A stretch of DNA of 8,209 nucleotides, taken from NCBI GenBank assembly GCA_903827735.1, contig CAIKJM010000547.1, positions 1 through 8,209 on the forward strand, read 5' to 3'. This document shows, in pieces, positions 6,283 to 8,209 of this stretch. Position 1 is the stretch's first letter. The number at the start of each line of letters is the position of its first letter. Under the pieces are notes generated by a model. That model was not told where the DNA came from. It did no database searches and saw only the letters and a program-made list of their open reading frames with translations. The DNA is from an uncultured Rhodanobacter sp. (GTDB taxonomy: Bacteria; Pseudomonadota; Gammaproteobacteria; Xanthomonadales; Rhodanobacteraceae). The translations under genes and the position numbers were made by a program.

Positions 6283-7128
6283 CTAGTCGAACATCAAGTT
6301 GTCGATCAGGCGGGTCGTGCCCAGCCGGGCGGCAATGAGCGCGATCAGGCCCTCGCGCTGATCCTCGGCGGGCTCGGCCAGATCGTCGGCGCGGCGAATC
6401 ACCGCATAATCCGGCGCAAAACCGGCGCGCGTCAGCCGCGAGGTTGCCACCTGCTCCAGCGCCCGCCAGGCGTGGCCTTGTAGAAACAGCTCGCGCATCT
6501 TGCTCAGGGTGTCGTAGATCAGGACAGCGCGGGCTCGCTCATCGGGTGACAGATACTGGTTGCGCGAACTCAGCGCCAGGCCATCGTCAGCTCGCAGGGT
6601 CGGCGCGGACATCACCTTCACCGGCAAGGACAGGTCGCGCACCATCCGTTCGATCACCTTCAGCTGCTGGAAATCCTTCTGACCGAAGACGGCGATGTCC
6701 GGCTGCACCAGATTGAACAGCTTGCACACCACCGTAGCGACGCCATCGAAGTGCCCCGGCCGATGGGCGCCTTCCAGCGTATCGGTGATTTGCGGCACGC
6801 GCAGGCTGACGCTGTGCTCGGCGCCGAACGGATAGATCGTACCGACATCGGGGGCAAACAGCAGGTCGCAGTCCTGGTCGGCCAGCGCGGCCTGATCCTG
6901 CACCAGCGTGCGCGGATAGCGCTCGAAATCCTCGTTCGGGCCAAACTGGGTCGGGTTGACGAAGACGCTCGCGACAACCCTCTCGGTACGCGCACGCGCC
7001 AGCTTGATCAGCGATTGATGACCGGCGTGCAGGTTGCCCATGGTCGGCACAAAGCCGACGGTTTCGCCCTTGCTGCGCCAGCCGCGGATAGCCGCGCGCA
7101 GCGCGGAGACGTCTTGTACGGTCTGCAT
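6283..7128 (-). CDS. panC: Pantothenate synthetase PanC (pantoate--beta-alanine ligase)
   Basis: Cytoplasmic ligase that activates pantoate with ATP to pantoyl-adenylate and transfers it to beta-alanine, giving pantothenate. The 281 residues are normal for the family. Seen: VPTMGNLHAGH (27-37) with nucleotide-binding His34 and His37; FVNPTQFGPNEDF (56-68); EGAHRPGHFDGV (119-130); FGQKDFQQL (148-156); and GLALSSRNQYL (183-193), the KMSKS-like ATP loop. The ATG at 7128 matches the family N-terminus; the open frame continues to 7293, but only inside panB. It starts 16 bases after the panB stop and has no recognisable Shine-Dalgarno, so translation is probably coupled to panB in a panBC transcript. 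Its substrate beta-alanine comes from the adjacent panD. Confidence 0.97.
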   Translation of the reverse strand: MQTVQDVSALRAAIRGWRSKGETVGFVPTMGNLHAGHQSLIKLARARTERVVASVFVNPTQFGPNEDFERYPRTLVQDQAALADQDCDLLFAPDVGTIYPFGAEHSVSLRVPQITDTLEGAHRPGHFDGVATVVCKLFNLVQPDIAVFGQKDFQQLKVIERMVRDLSLPVKVMSAPTLRADDGLALSSRNQYLSPDERARAVLIYDTLSKMRELFLQGHAWRALEQVATSRLTRAGFAPDYAVIRRADDLAEPAEDQREGLIALIAARLGTTRLIDNLMFD

Positions 7129-7144
7129 GGTTGGCTTTGGCCGG

Positions 7145-7975
7145 TCAGTTGAAACAGTGTTCGGGCGCGGGGAAAGCGCCGCTGCGCACGTCCTCGGCGT
7201 AGGCCGTGATGGCTGCCGCGACAGAATCTCGCCCAGCGAGGAAATCCTTGCTGAACTTCGGTCGTTTGCCCGGGGTGATGCCGAGCATGTCATGGATCAC
7301 CAGCACCTGCCCGTCGCAATGCGGGCCGGCGCCGATGCCGATGACCGGTATATTCACGGCGGCGGTCACGCGCTCGCCTAACGCCGTCGGTACGCCTTCC
7401 AAGACCAGCAGGTCAGCGCCCGCGGCCTGTACCGCCAGCGCCTCGGCCAAAATGTGATCCGCCGCAGTCTGCTCGCGCCCCTGAATGCGAAAGCCACCGA
7501 ACTTGTGCACCGACTGCGGCGTCAGGCCCAGATGCGCGCACACGGGAATCGCCCGCGCGACCAGCGCAGCGATGCCCTCGAGGATATGCGGCGCGGCGCC
7601 TTCGATCTTCACCATCGCCGCGCCGGCTTCGCCGACCAGGCGCGCGCCGGCTTCCAGCACATGCGCCGTGTCGCGATCGGCCATGAACGGCAGATCGGCT
7701 ATCAGCATCGTGGCAGACAATCCACGGGCGACGGCCGCCGTGTGATAAACCATGTGATCAAGCGTCACGGGGAGCGTGCTGCGATGCCCCTGCACCACCA
7801 TGCCCAGCGAATCGCCCACCAGCGCAATGTCGACGCCAGCGTTTTCCAGCTGCCAGGCAAAGCTGGCGTCGTACGCAGTCAGCATCACGATGCGCCGCCC
7901 CTGCGCCTTCATCGCATGCAGGCCTGGCACGGTGACCGGCTTGCGTTCGGGGGTGCTGGCGTTCTGCACGTACAA
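7145..7975 (-). CDS. panB: 3-methyl-2-oxobutanoate hydroxymethyltransferase PanB
   Basis: First committed enzyme of pantothenate synthesis: it transfers a hydroxymethyl group from 5,10-methylene-tetrahydrofolate to alpha-ketoisovalerate, giving ketopantoate. It is a Mg-dependent TIM barrel of 276 residues, slightly longer than E. coli PanB (264). Seen: LTAYD (32-36); VGDSLGM (53-59) with metal ligand Asp55; ADLPF (93-97) with Asp94; KIEGA (123-127) with Glu125; AHLGLTPQS (147-155); and VLEGVP (191-196) with the probable catalytic Glu193. The first codon at this position is TTG, with AAGGA six bases upstream and an in-frame TAA four codons upstream. The GTG at residue 3 is a possible alternative with poorer spacing, and the first ATG is residue 22, at the start of the family core. 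It has its own promoter downstream of folK. Confidence 0.96.
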   Translation of the reverse strand: MYVQNASTPERKPVTVPGLHAMKAQGRRIVMLTAYDASFAWQLENAGVDIALVGDSLGMVVQGHRSTLPVTLDHMVYHTAAVARGLSATMLIADLPFMADRDTAHVLEAGARLVGEAGAAMVKIEGAAPHILEGIAALVARAIPVCAHLGLTPQSVHKFGGFRIQGREQTAADHILAEALAVQAAGADLLVLEGVPTALGERVTAAVNIPVIGIGAGPHCDGQVLVIHDMLGITPGKRPKFSKDFLAGRDSVAAAITAYAEDVRSGAFPAPEHCFN

Positions 7976-7981
7976 GGCAAT

Positions 7982-7986
7982 TCCTT
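7982..7986 (-). promoter_or_regulatory. panB ribosome binding site (AAGGA) selecting a TTG start
   Basis: AAGGA on the minus strand is six bases from the TTG at 7975-7973 and twelve from the in-frame GTG. The spacing favours the TTG. No ATG is available in frame until codon 22. Confidence 0.6.
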
Positions 7987-8007
7987 ACATAAACAAAAAC
8001 AACGGGC

Positions 8008-8020
8008 GCCGATTATCGGC
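8008..8020. promoter_or_regulatory. 13-base palindrome GCCGATTATCGGC over the panB -10 box
   Basis: Two perfect 6-base arms around a single central base enclose the whole GATAAT -10 hexamer of the panB promoter. A site here would block RNA polymerase, so it is a candidate repressor operator. The regulator is unknown and the palindrome may be fortuitous. Confidence 0.35.
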
Positions 8021-8040
8021 CGCACGCGATGGTGGCTCAA
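8012..8040 (-). promoter_or_regulatory. panBC promoter, TTGAGC - 17 - GATAAT
   Basis: Minus-strand sigma-70-type promoter: -35 TTGAGC at 8040-8035, a 17-base spacer, and -10 GATAAT at 8017-8012. Transcription would start near 8005, giving a leader of about 30 bases before the TTG start of panB. It lies just after the folK stop, so panBC can be transcribed separately from folK. No terminator is visible after folK. Confidence 0.6.
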
Positions 8041-8052
8041 GCGGCAAGACTT

Positions 8053-8209
8053 TCAGGGCAGGCGCTCGCAGCCGGAGGCATCGAGATTTTCTAGCAGCGC
8101 GCGCACCGTTCCCTGGCCCGGTATCTCCAGCGTTGACGCGATCACAGACAGCGGCAGCAGCACAAAGGCGCGCTCGGCCATGCGCGGGTGCGGCAGGGTC
8201 AAACGTTGA
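8053..8209 (-). CDS. folK: 2-amino-4-hydroxy-6-hydroxymethyldihydropteridine pyrophosphokinase FolK, C-terminal part (N-terminus beyond right edge)
   Basis: FolK (HPPK) transfers pyrophosphate from ATP to 6-hydroxymethyl-7,8-dihydropterin, a step of folate synthesis. Only the last 51 codons plus one base are visible, ending in TGA at 8055-8053. They read LTLPHPRMAERAFVLLPL, which matches the family C-terminal motif (E. coli LTVPHYDMKNRGFMLWPL), including the His and Arg that contact ATP, and then a short tail ending SGCERLP. The pterin-binding N-terminal half is outside the window. The gene is followed on the same strand by panB, a common pairing; PanB consumes the methylene-tetrahydrofolate that this pathway supplies. 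Confidence 0.88.
   Translation of the reverse strand, partial: QRLTLPHPRMAERAFVLLPLSVIASTLEIPGQGTVRALLENLDASGCERLP

Noticed and set aside
7129..7293. 55-residue N-terminal extension of PanC
   Set aside because: Lies within panB and has no similarity to PanC; family alignment starts at the ATG at 7128.
7454..8209. Open frame of 251 codons on the plus strand running to the right edge
   Set aside because: Antisense to panB, its promoter and folK; no domain recognised.

Overview
The window is a GC-rich, densely packed stretch of ordinary bacterial chromosome. Seven complete protein genes and two edge-truncated ones cover nearly all of it. Gene content and order (mutL, AmiB-type amidase, tsaE, nnr on one strand, with queG divergent from nnr) match the queG / nnr-tsaE-amiB-mutL neighbourhood of gammaproteobacteria such as Escherichia coli and Pseudomonas. 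The high GC, the protein sequences and the adjoining folK-panB-panC-panD block suggest the Xanthomonadales (Xanthomonas/Rhodanobacter/Dyella side). That placement is an inference from gene content, not from a database comparison.

Layout, left to right: mutL (minus strand, N-terminal 276 residues, running off the left edge); an AmiB-type N-acetylmuramoyl-L-alanine amidase (minus); a 214-base AT-rich gap; tsaE (minus), overlapping by 8 bases the end of nnr (minus, bifunctional NAD(P)HX epimerase/dehydratase); a 38-base divergent promoter region; queG (plus, epoxyqueuosine reductase); then, after only 4 bases, the convergent panD (minus); panC and panB (minus, 16 bases apart); and the last 51 codons of folK (minus) at the right edge.

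Functionally there are two blocks. The left block is a housekeeping cluster: NAD(P)H repair (Nnr), tRNA t6A modification (TsaE), septal peptidoglycan splitting (amidase) and mismatch repair (MutL), with a second tRNA modification enzyme (QueG) divergently transcribed. The right block makes vitamin B5. PanB forms ketopantoate using methylene-tetrahydrofolate, PanD forms beta-alanine, and PanC joins pantoate to beta-alanine. FolK supplies the folate pathway that feeds PanB. The ketopantoate reductase step (PanE or IlvC) is not in the window.

I found no mobile element, CRISPR array, RNA gene, phage gene or unknown protein family, and no convincing undescribed system. The points worth a second look are regulatory: a compact nnr/queG divergent promoter whose two -10 boxes sit almost against the start codons; two similarly built promoters for panB and panD; a palindrome on the panB -10 box; a TTG start for panB; a hairpin touching the panD ribosome binding site; and the AT-rich gap that interrupts the amidase cluster.
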